A stretch of DNA of 64,000 bases, from assembly GCA_021464245.1 (NCBI GenBank), contig JADCRB010000004.1, forward strand, positions 367,696 through 431,695. The letters are read 5' to 3'. Below the pieces are notes generated by a model, which ran no database searches, had not been told where the DNA came from, and was given only the letters and a program-made list of their open reading frames with translations. The translations under genes and the position numbers were made by a program. This document shows, one piece after another, positions 1-10,289 of the stretch (position 1 is its first letter; each line of letters starts with the position of its first letter). Source of the DNA: Carallia brachiata. Taxonomy: Eukaryota > Streptophyta > Magnoliopsida > Malpighiales > Rhizophoraceae.

Positions 1-290
1 TATACATTTTGAATTACCTAGGATTGTCTTCAATGAAATGATAATCTTCTCTTGGTCTTTGTCCTCTTCACTCATGATGAATATGGTTTTTTAAGTGACT
101 GATATATGTAGCTCGATTTATTTACAATTCATTTGCCTGTACTAATGATTTGGCTCGCAAAATGCAGATGACAGCAAATGCATTATCGGAGAGCACAGAT
201 GAATATTATGCAAATGGTGTGAACTCGTTTGCTTCAAAACCTATAACTTTTCAAAATTAAAAGACTCTACTGAAAAATATTTACCATGAT
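1..290 (+). pseudogene. AHK5/CKI2-like histidine kinase, last exon of copy A (receiver domain end)
   Basis: An intron end with acceptor TGCAG is followed by an exon from 168 that reads MTANALSESTDEYYANGVNS, then FASKPITFQN and a stop at 258-260. This matches the C-terminal piece of the receiver domain of plant AHK5/CKI2 hybrid histidine kinases, including the SKP motif with the conserved lysine. The usual Cys in the CYAN stretch is Tyr here. The stop falls about ten residues early, and the expected C-terminus is only recognisable out of frame just downstream. The rest of this copy would lie left of the window. The same exon recurs at 30013. I call it a pseudogene because of the early stop and because the sister copies are broken; an intact gene with a shortened end cannot be excluded. 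Confidence 0.7.
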
Positions 291-1770
291 ATCCAATGTA
301 TATTTTATGAGAAAATATACTTGTGTTGACTGCGTGTACTAAATTTGTTCCCTAGATGACATGACATTAAATAAGGATTGAACAAAAAAAATTTAAAAAT
401 GACCAAGAAAGGCGGGCTTGTAGGATGCGTGCTGCCAACCCAATATTCTTCCCTTTATTTTTGACATGTGAAGAAATAAGTGACCTTTTTGCATCGGGTT
501 GAGCTGGTACTTACCCAAAGCAATAAAATTGTTTTTTGAGCATAAAAACAAAAGAGGAAACCTAGGCGAACACTCAAGAAGAGAACGGCGACACTGTGTG
601 GCCTTTAAATCGGCGATAAGGCTTTGATTTGTATTGCATCAAACTTGAAAATGAAGCTCGGGCTTGATTATGAGGTGGTGGTTAGAAATTTGTAAAGCAG
701 CAATTTACAATAGTAAATATTATTGCGATGTAGGAATAGCGGTGGTCAGCTGATGTTCTTGTGATAGAAAACGTTATATGGCAATTGTGGATATTTATTG
801 GGAATATGAAATTGATTGCATTTAGTGATGATTTGTTGCTTAGAAGCAGCTATTAACGGTTACAAATAGACTTCTCGAAGGAGTCTCTACCGTTTTAGTC
901 CGGGTAAGTCGTCTTAGTACTTTGATTGGAAAACATTTCTTTAAAGTTATTCAAAGCTCTTGCCAACCTTAACTTTGTATTACACATCCCTGAGTTCTAT
1001 TTCAGAAGTAGATTTTTTTGGAGTTGGATTTAGAGAGTTGTTAGTTTAATTTTTTCTTTTCTGTTGTACTCAAGAAGAAAATTCCCTTCAATTGTTCCAA
1101 AATTTCTATTAACTACAATATTGAGTTGTTTACTCGAAAACCATAATAGTGCAATTGGTTTTGAGGGAGCTTATCAAGCCCTATTTGTTGTACCTTCTTT
1201 GTTTTGGTTAATACATCTGACGATTGGAAACATAGTTAAGATTGCCTTGTATATGGTCATAATCATAATAACAGAGATAATTGGTTTTGAAATTTTAAAA
1301 ACTGTTTTCTTTATCTTTTGTTTTCAAGGGAGATTAAGCCAAACATTCTACATTTTGAGCTCAATATTAGCTTTCTAGAATTGAATTCTAGGTCAGTTTC
1401 ATTGCTAGCATCAAGTGATTATGGTTATGGTGATTGTTTGTTAATCAAGGTCTATTATGTGACCGTTACTAATAATTGGTTAAAATCTAAAAGGGAACCT
1501 TAGTACTGTTTGTTGCATAATAAAAATTTACTAATGCTTAATTGCGTTCAGGAAAGATAAGATGTTGTTCATGAAATTGATTGTGCCTAAGAGATTTAAT
1601 GTGTGAAGCAGATTTGGTAGTTTAGCGAGTTCTTTTTTTATTTTCATTTTCTTTTTTGGGGCTTAGGGCTACGTATGTTGAATGCTAACCTTTTATCAAG
1701 TCATTTAATGAAATTAGTTTCAAAAGTAATAGTAACCCTTTTAAGTCATATTTCAGAAGAAAAAAAAAAA

Positions 1771-2500
1771 ACTTGAGATAGGAACTCCTCTCTACTACTC
1801 CTATTTGTAAATATTATAGCTACTAGTTTGGGATTACATAAAAGTTCAAGATTGACTTTTTTTAGTGTTGTTATTTTCAATAGCTCTGTATTTGTTTTTT
1901 AAATACAGTAGTCATTTCAATTTAAATTTTCGAATAAAGTTAAAAAGACTTGTGATAGTAACTCCTCTCTATTAATGCTCTTTTGAAAATAATTGCAACT
2001 AATGGTTTGGGGTTACATAGAAGATTAGGGCTGAATTTTTTTTTTATTTATTGTTACTTGCAATAGTTTACCGATTTGGTTTCAAAAATTACAGTCATCC
2101 TTTCAAGTCCTTTTTTTTTCACGTATTAAAGTGAAAAATACTTAGGATATGAAGTCCTGTGTCTAATGTTATTTTGCTAATAATTACTATTAATGATTTG
2201 GGAATGTATAAAAATTGAAGGCTCATTTGTGAACTATTGTTACTTGCAAAACTTAATAGTTTTGGTTTCAAAATAACAATATTTTCAATTCATTTGTCTT
2301 ATGTAAAGTATTGAAGACTTGGGATAGAAACTCTTAACTTTGTAAATGATATAAAATTAAGGTTTTGAGCTCTAAGTTAACATTAGCCCACTCTAGATAA
2401 GTGTTGAAGACTTGCAAATGGAATCTTAGCTTTCAAGTAGTCTTTCTACTAATGCTATTTTGTAAATGATTAACACAAATAATTATGAGAAAACAGAACA
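1771..2500. repeat. Degenerate tandem repeat, unit about 180 bp
   Basis: Successive copies start at about 1771, 1948, 2140, 2317 and 2410 (the last is shortened). Each carries, in order, a phrase like ACTTGGGATAG followed by AACTCCTCTC, then GATTTGGGATTACATA, then TTGTTACTTGCAATAG, then a GGTTTCAAAATTACAG phrase. Copies differ at many positions, so the array is old. It lies inside the 8-kb insertion. Confidence 0.6.
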
Positions 2501-3894
2501 GCTGAAGGTTGGATATAGATATAAGGCTGTAGAGGATGTTTATTTCATGTTTTTGAGATTTCCAATTCCATTTTAATTGGTATGTTAATTGTAGCATTAT
2601 CTTTGTGAATGTGAGGCGTAATTTATTTTTGACTGGTGTTGAGATAATTTGGCCATTGGACTAGTGTTAGTTGAGTTTTATCTTTTGTCCTATTTTTTAT
2701 TAACCTATCAGTACGGTTTTTGGCTTGATTTTCAAGATTCGAGATAAAATGTTCTAAGTATGCTTATTATTTTATGTGTTATAGTCTTTTTATAATTGGC
2801 AAATTATTAGTCGATTTTTGCAGTCATTGTTGCATAAAATTCTATGAAATGAGGGTGCTTCATGCTTTTTGAATATTTATTTGATTGAGTAGGTACAACA
2901 GGGCGTTGGAATAAATACGTTTATTTTTTATGCCTACGAGGACATAGAGTAGCTTGACATGTTATTAGCAAATGAATTGGATTAGATGGTGAAGTGGGTA
3001 GGGATACTTTAGCATATTATAGAGATCTGGAGTGGTGGAGCACCATAGGAGCGGTGCATTTTTGTAGGAAATTATTGTTGATGGAATTTGTTCAAAATGT
3101 ATTGTACTCTACTTGTAATTGACAATTATTGAGGGAACCATTATGGTTTGGGTAGAAGAATGTCTTGAATTTTTGCAACAAGAATTGATATAGCTTGCAA
3201 TTCAAAAAAAAAAAATCCACATTTTTTTGTCCATATACTTTGGTCCAAACATTTGCAACTAAATGAGAAAGAATATGAGGTCATGCTAATTTTATGTTGT
3301 CACACAAGATAAGAAAAAGTTGTTTACTAACTTGCATGTTATGAAAATCAGTTGGTACCTAAAATGTTTTAAACTTTGTTTTTAAGTAGGAAATAAATCA
3401 TGCAGAAAGAGCTCTAGACAATTTTCCACAAAAAATAATTATAATTTGCAAACGAAGAGAGATTGAAAGTTAGTGTTATATTTGTATGATTTTCCAATCG
3501 TAAGAAGAATTTAATAGTTAGTGAGCTTGTTAGAGAACTTATTTATTTTTTAATAATTAGAGAGCTTATTTTTTAATAGTTAGATGGCTTATTGAATTTA
3601 GCGCAAATTATTATTCTTATTAATGAAAGAATCGTACTTGCCATATTGAAATTCTCATCATGACTAAAGAATTAATTACTAAATAAAAATAATAAAAAAA
3701 TAATTGTATCAGATTAGTTAGAAACTTTTTGGTTGTCCTTTTTTGTCATACACATGATTTTTATTGTTGAAAATTCATATACGAGTTCTTACAATTGTCA
3801 AATTTTTTTTTCCATTGATAGAATTTCTATTCACGGGAATTGTAGGACCATAAGTTATGAACAAGCCAACAGACCCATACACTTTTTGTTTAAT

Positions 3895-5320
3895 AAATAA
3901 CAGGTTTCATCTCAAATCATATGGAAAGAAATAAAAGTGGAAGGCTCATTATTTCTCTTTAATTACTTGCAAAAGTTAACAGATTTGTTTCCCAAATTAA
4001 TAATACTCGTTTGAGATGAGATGTCTCGCTTTCAAATCCCATAACAGCCTTTGTTTCATTTTATTGAAATTATAAAAGTTTTAGTTGCAAATATATCAGC
4101 CATTAATTCAAAAAATTTTGATTGAAATAATGGCTCAAATGGACTATAATTAGCACATCAATTGTTGTCTTTAGCATGAAATTTTGAAACTATTTGTAAA
4201 TATAATTTGGAAAAATCATAAGAGTGTAAGCAAACCACTATATATTATTTGCATAAATGTGAGGCATCGTTTCCTGAATGTTATTAGCATTAAACAAGGA
4301 TCACATTAAAAGTAAGACACTTTGTGCTGTATGTAGCCTGATAGATTGAGATAGTTTTTGTGAACACCACTTCGTTAGAAAAACATGTATTCATGCAATT
4401 TTAATTGAAGTTTAGTGTAATATGACATGCACAAAGCTTGATGAAAAGTTCATTCATTATTAAAAAAATAATTGATGTGTCAAATTTATTTTTTTTTTTT
4501 TTTATTTTTATTTGCAAAATTAGCCATTTTGTTTCATAATAACAGTTTTCATTTCAAATCATTTTAGAGGTCATAAATGTGGAAGGCTCATTATTTCTCT
4601 TTAATTACTTGCAATAGTTAACAAATTTGTTTCACAAATTAACATACTTGTTTCAGATGATATGTGTCGCTTTCAAATACCACCAGACACCTTATGTATT
4701 TTTCTGATCCAACAGTTATATAAAAGCTGTACTGATCTACTATAAAACCATTTCAGACCAGTTGGTTAAGGTACAACTTCAAATGTAGAGAGTTGTGTCT
4801 TTTTTTTGGGTTTTTTCCTTAATATTTCAGAAAGAAGATATTATATAAATGATTGGTCCTAATTTTTGGTGTCTCGATTAAGCAAGATATAAAATGGGAG
4901 TTTCAACAAGAGTTAGGATACTAATAATTGTTTTTATAACGCTAGTTTGTAAACAACTTCCACTTATAATTTGCGAAAACATACTAGTCGAATCGTCACT
5001 TTTTATTTATTTTTATTTGCAAATTATAATAAATTTTGGAGACAACAAAAGTAGACTTTTTTTTATTTCCATTCACAAATTATAATAATTTTTGTTGCAA
5101 AACTATGAGATATTTTATCCACAAGAATATATGGATATGAAAACTATTGGTCAATCAGAGTTAGGATACCAATTGTGTTTTTAGCGTACAATTTTTTAAA
5201 CAAATTATACACAAAATTTAAGCCACAACATAAAAGTTGAAGTCTTATTGTTTATATCTATTTCCATTTGCAAACTATAACAGGTCCCGTTACAAAATTA
5301 TCATGACTCTTTTTGGGAGA
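3895..5320. repeat. Scattered further copies of the same degenerate repeat
   Basis: Segments at about 3895-4045 and 4500-4690 are near copies of one another (both contain GGAAGGCTCATTATTTCTC and later TTTCAAAT after a TCGC phrase). Weaker copies follow at about 4990-5300. They share the TTTGCAAA and GGAAGGCTCAT phrases of the array at 1771. No coding potential is seen in the copies or between them. Confidence 0.45.
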
Positions 5321-5708
5321 ATTTTTTGGATCAAGAAGTAAACACATGCATTTCGTTCATCAAAGTTTAGCACAACTCATATATAACCATTCAAGATTCA
5401 AAACTTTAATTGCATGCTGCACAAAATTTTGCTATCCTTCACCAATTCTTAAATCCAATTGAGAGACTAATCATAAGATTTGTAGCTTATGCATTCTATC
5501 TCTTCAATTGGCTCGTTGGCTACAACAAAGGATCTCATTATGTTATGACCAATATTTGCAATGAAACCTAAAATTGCTAGATCTTTGGTGGATGAAGATG
5601 CTTCAGAAACAAGACATTGACATAAGACTTTAGTATCTTTATTGAACCTTCAAAATGCTTCTCCAATTTCTGAGTTCCAAATGTGCAAAAAATAATCAGA
5701 GTTGGCTA

Positions 5709-5903
5709 TTATGGCACTCTCCCACAGTGCCATGTGGCAAGGGATGTAGGTGACTTTGTGGCTCCTTCGCAAGACCCTAAGGGCTTATGAGTTTGGGGGT
5801 TCAATACCATATAGAGAAGGCACTTTTTTAGATGTGTATTCCACAAGTTTTTGATCTCATTGTTTAATCTTCTTGGTATTTGAGCAGCAATGGTTGTCCA
5901 CAT
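5709..5903 (-). pseudogene. R2R3-MYB exon fragment (end of R3 repeat)
   Basis: The minus strand encodes MWTTIAAQ followed by [19 protein letters not shown] and then LNPQTHKPL. This is the recognition-helix half of a MYB R3 repeat and the conserved [12 protein letters not shown] tail of plant R2R3-MYB proteins. The fragment begins where the second MYB intron normally ends (just before the W of the R3 third helix), so it looks like part of exon 3. The usual GRTDNEIKN core is changed to RRLNNEIKN. No R2 repeat or upstream exons are visible on either side. It sits within the 8-kb insertion and is best read as a captured gene fragment with no expected function. Confidence 0.75.
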
Positions 5904-8361
5904 AAAAATTATGGATGCAACTCCAAAAGTTAAAGAACAAATATGTAATTCTATAATACAATTCGTGGAAACAACATTTTTTTTAACATAAGATGAGTTC
6001 CTGTAGTCTTGCTACTTGGACTCAACATGTCAAAATGTTGGGACTTCATTCTTGCATAGGCAAATTTAATGAATAGTAACATAAATTCACATATGCTCTA
6101 TTCAAACCAGACAATAACCACAAAAAGAAACAAAAAAAAAAAAACGACAACGAGCTGAAATTAGCCAATCATGTTCAAAAAACACTAAAATTCATTGTGA
6201 AAAGAAAAAAGAAAACAAATATCAATGGGTGTATTTGAATGGGTGTATGCATCAGCATATTACTACTAATCCAATTGATTCCAAAAAGCAAAATTCTAAA
6301 TGGAGAGTGACATTATAAAATATGAATTGCTATCTATGAGGCTATAGTATGTCTAATACAAAATGTTAGAGGTATAACAAATACTATGAATGCCATTCCC
6401 TTCGCTGTCTTAGATCGCTCCCTTCAATGGTTAGAACATTCTTCCTCCTCCAAGCAAACAACATATATTGCCCACCATCTTCCATTTTTACTTCTACCCT
6501 TTTCCCCTATACCCTAAGCCATGTTGCCTTTCTTAATTAATCTTTTCATTTATCTGCGATACAATGAGCTTTTCACTCATAATATAAAAGAAAAAATAAT
6601 TGCAAAAGCATATAAAAACTAACAAATCTTGAAGAAAAAAGTCAGATCACAAAGAAACTACAGAATGAAAATTAACTACTTCATTTCAGTTTTCTTAGCA
6701 CATACATAATGTCTTTACCTTTGAATCAAATTACAGTATTCCTCCAAACAAGAGTCAATCTTTGCTTATCTTCTAAGTTAAACAAAAAAAATCTATTTCA
6801 CTTTCCCATCCAAGCTACAATGTTTCATAAAGACACATTTGAATTCAAAGAACTCAACTTTGCCTGGTGCACATGTAAATTTTTATTTATAATAAAAAAT
6901 ATCATGCACACAAAATTTCTACTAGAGTATTCCTAGTAGGCACATGCCATTAACTACCCCAGTCGGCAACTTCCATAATCTTGTACTATTGAATCCACCA
7001 AACTTTTCCTTAACTACAAGAACCTGCAACTAGAAAATATTTGGTTTTGGTAAGTCAAAGCCACTAAAGACAAAATGTCATGCATATTAAAACTTATAAA
7101 CAAACTTTGTGGATTGGTTTTATCCTAAACAAAATAACACAACGTCTATGCATATATAATCCAAACATTGTTTATGCCGCACAGGCATGGGATCATGGGC
7201 ACAAAAAGATTAAAAAAGGACTCAAATTTTAAATAAAAGAATCGTCAAATACCTCTACTTTTTTCTTTTTTCACAAATTTATTTATAATTTTTCTTTGAA
7301 CATATCCGAAAGTATCAGAACTACGCCTCTTGTATAAGATAAAATGTTATTGCAAGTTCCAAATCACTACCTGAATAGGTCATATAACAATTTCTCACTA
7401 TCATTTATTAGGAAGTTGTATTGTCATTTCAAGGTGGGATAAGGAGCCCAGGTTTCTGTAAAAAATTTACAATAAATACTTGAAATTGACCTATAAATTA
7501 TAGTTTCGTGCTATTGAATTCATCTATGTGCTTGAGCGTATGCCATTTAAAACCTCATTAAACATTAGATTTAAAAAAAAGAAATCCCAAAGACTCTTTT
7601 TCTTTTCTGTCTATTCGATAGAGGCCAATAGACCCATATGTTTCCCTTCCCCACTAACCATTAGTATACAACATGCTAATGTATTATCAAGTTCAAAAAA
7701 ACCTTACTTATGAACTTCAATAGGAAAAAAATTCAAAATCATTAATATATACCGCATGCCATAATATTTGTTTTGGTAATTAGGGAAGTACTTGTTGCCC
7801 CCCTTAGAGAGCGATTGGAGAGGCCAATTGGGTGTGCAAACAAAAAAATTTCTTTAAATTAGATTACTCACCAATTTCTTGCCTGTTACTAATTGAACTT
7901 AAAGAGCCCAATCCCTTGCTTATGTCTAAACTCTCTATTTCTTGCTCTCTTTCTCTAATTTTTTTATTCCCCATCTCAATCTTCCTTTTTTTTTTCCATT
8001 TATTTCTTTCAATTTTTTTTCTAGACCTCTGTTCTAGAAGGAGCCAATAATGTACCCCCTACAACCCTAACACAACGCACTTAATCTTCTTATCTTTTTA
8101 GACTTTTGCTCTGTAACGAGCCAACAATCTGCCTCCACCACTTATTCTTTCCTACGGCCAAAGGCAAGAGCCTACAAAATGTCTCTTCTGCCCTTTCCAA
8201 ACTCTAGCAACTTACATTTTTTAAATTGCAAATTTTCGCTTCTGGTCTTCCATTACTCAAAAATTTACCATTATATATTTTTTTTAATTGTGGGCCCTTA
8301 TGTCCACGTTATCCAGGGAAAGCACCGGGAATTTATTGTCGGTGCATGTATGGTTGCTCTC
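5904..8361. other. Right part of the 8-kb insertion, no gene recognised
   Basis: AT-rich sequence with short chance reading frames only. There are pyrimidine-rich stretches around 6400-6520 and 7950-8040. I see no protein family, tRNA or terminal repeat here. Confidence 0.4.
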
Positions 8362-8370
8362 ATATTTTAT

Positions 8371-9349
8371 ACCTGCCTATATCGTTTGACAGATTGTTAG
8401 GGAAATTTCCAACTAATATGTTATGTTCCTGGTAGCCATTAGCATCATAATACAAAGTTGTTAAGGTCAATGCTTTTCTTTTTTCCTTCTTTGTTTCCTT
8501 TTCTTTTCAAACTTTTTCTCTGTTCTTATGGAGTTGGGGAATTTGTAGATTCTGGTTAAGGGTTAGGTCTTGGAAGCAAAGGAACAAAAGTCTCCTAAAA
8601 ATTGCAGATTTCCAAGGCAAAAGAACCACATGCAGATGGTTGAGGAATTGCAATTAGTGAATTATAGTCAGCATACTTTTGCTTTGAAAACCACAAAATC
8701 ACTTAATTCATAAACATAGCATTGAGCTCATCAAACACTACAAATAAAGCGAATAGACAGCTTGAATAACTAGCAAAAAGAGCTAACAAACAGCTATCTA
8801 TACCAGCAAAGTGTAAAGAGCCATATAATTGCTAAATCTAGACATACCCTAGCTAGAATGCTTTTAGTTTAGAAGGATAAATCTAACCTTGGCAGCCCTG
8901 AATGCTCTTAGTTTAGAAGGATAAATCTAACCCTAGCAGCATGTATACTGACTTGACATGACAACAAATACATTCAAAAGATACATCAACAAAGAATGAT
9001 TAAGCCTTAGTGAAAGGAAAGACAAGGGGTGCGAGGGAGGGGAAACTTTGATCACTAACAAGGAAAGGGTATACATATGAAATTTATTAGGCTTATTTAC
9101 AGAATCTATTCCAACTGAAGGTATAAATGAGTTCCACTTTGACCAAAGATGGAAAATGTAAAATCTCCTATTCCTGACGAGCTGTCAGTAAGAGCCTTAT
9201 ATTTGCAAAAGAGGGATATGCCTAACAGAGTTGTAGATTTTTCCTAGATTTTTTTTTTTAAACACTTAACAAATTACAATGAAATTTCATGTGAAGCATA
9301 CAAATTTATAGATGATGGTACCATGAATAGCATACAATCAATGTTAGAG
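8371..9349. other. Convergent 3' flank between kinase remnant and GLR-A
   Basis: This segment is homologous to about 30150-31110 (copy B) and 43690-44690 (copy C), so it belongs to the duplicated unit. It probably includes the GLR 3' untranslated region on the minus strand. A 44-bp direct duplication is present at 8856-8899 and 8900-8943 (each starts GAATGC and contains TTTAGAAGGATAAATCTAAC). No protein-coding gene is seen. Confidence 0.5.
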
Positions 9350-10289
9350 TCACAAATCAATGACTTGCACAGCTTCAGTTGTTGCTGGTTCTCGGGTGAT
9401 TTCAACAGCTGCTGGTAGATTAGTGAGCTCAATGTTCAGAACCACTTGATGTTGAGGTGATTGCCCATTTGTATTAGGATCACCACACTCTGAAGAAGTC
9501 GCCCCTTGCTCTTCTGGGAATTCTGTGTGGATTGAGTAGGTTGTCGAACTTGGTGTACCCACCATGATAGGAATAGCATTAATGTCATTGACACTCCTAT
9601 CAGCAAATTCAGTTCTTCTAAAAGGGGATAAACACTTTTTTGGTCCTAAACCTTTAAGTTTTTTTACGTTTAAGTCTTAAACCTTTTTGACATTTCATTT
9701 GAGTTCTAAACCTTTTGATTTTTTACTACATCAGTCCTTTAAGTTACAAAAAGTAGTCAATCTATTAATAAATGAGTTTAACTTAATAAAAATCATTTTA
9801 AAAAGGTTAAATATATGAATTAAATTTTTTTCATCAACAAAATATGCATATTAAATATTTTTTTAATCAACAATATGAAATTAAATAGGTAACATACATA
9901 TTTTTGACAGAGAAAAGACATTCAATTTATATATTTAATCTTTTTTTAAATAATTTTTTGTAAGTTAAAATCATTTTTTAATAAATTGATAACTTTTGAT
10001 AAACAGAGAGACTGATTTGGTAGAAAATCAAAAGGTTTAGGACTCAAATGAAATGTCAAAAGGTTTAGAACTCAAACGTAAAAAAACCTAAAGGTTTAGG
10101 ACCAAAAAAATATTTATCCCCTTCTAAAAGTATGCGAAGTCAAGTCCCTTTGATAAACTTCTAAATAAATTTAAAAACCTTTTGCCATATTGAAGGTCCT
10201 GAATTAGAGGGCATCAAACTTCACTTCGGTGTTTATAAACAAACATGGCTAGAATATTAGGATGGCTGAAACGGAGGCCACTCCAGCAA
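9350..10289 (-). pseudogene. Decayed C-terminal tail of GLR-A, split by a MITE
   Basis: Downstream of the GLR-A stop the minus strand still resembles the fourth membrane helix and cytoplasmic tail of GLR-C. After the frame shift it reads LIAGVASVSAILIF and then a stop, and a small deletion near 10150 shifts the frame again after LNLFR. The distal tail is preserved in one frame, from MVGTPSSTTYSIHTEFPEEQ to its own stop at 9350-9352. The MITE at 9625-10120 interrupts it. In GLR-C the equivalent tail is one open frame of about 145 codons, so this one has decayed after losing its role as coding sequence. Confidence 0.7.
9625..10120. mobile_element. 496-bp Mutator-type MITE inserted in the last exon of GLR-A
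   Basis: The element begins GGGATAAAC and ends GTTTAGGACC, then A-rich sequence and TTTATCCC. The two arms are inverted repeats over more than 100 bp (both contain TTTGGTCCTAAACCTTTA and CATTTCATTTGAGT when read inward). The 10-bp sequence CTTCTAAAAG flanks it on both sides (9615-9624 and 10121-10130). Long terminal inverted repeats with a 9-11-bp duplication are the mark of TIR-type Mutator-like MITEs. Copies B and C lack it at the matching site, so it entered after the duplication. It carries no coding sequence. Confidence 0.85.

Larger units (their letters stand above)
309..8361. mobile_element. 8.05-kb non-coding insertion with 9-bp target duplication (candidate MULE-like element)
   Basis: Copies B and C run without interruption from the kinase end into the GLR 3' flank. 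In copy A that homology stops at about 308 and resumes at 8371. ATATTTTAT occurs directly at both edges (300-308 and 8362-8370), which fits a 9-bp target-site duplication. Both ends begin GAGA when read inward (GAGAAAATATAC on the left, GAGAGCAACCAT on the right), but no long terminal inverted repeat is visible. Nine-base duplications and GAGA-type ends are usual for Mutator-like elements, including non-TIR MULEs. No transposase or long reading frame is present. The content is AT-rich sequence, degenerate tandem repeats and a MYB exon fragment. The class is inference; the insertion itself is well supported. Confidence 0.6.

Noticed and set aside
1064..1378. 104-codon open frame with hydrophobic stretches
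   Set aside because: Composition follows the AT-rich DNA, there is no family resemblance and it lies within the non-coding insertion.
309..8361. LINE or Helitron identity for the 8-kb insertion
   Set aside because: No reverse transcriptase or 3' A-tail supports a LINE. Helitrons do not create a 9-bp duplication, and no CTRR end with hairpin was seen.
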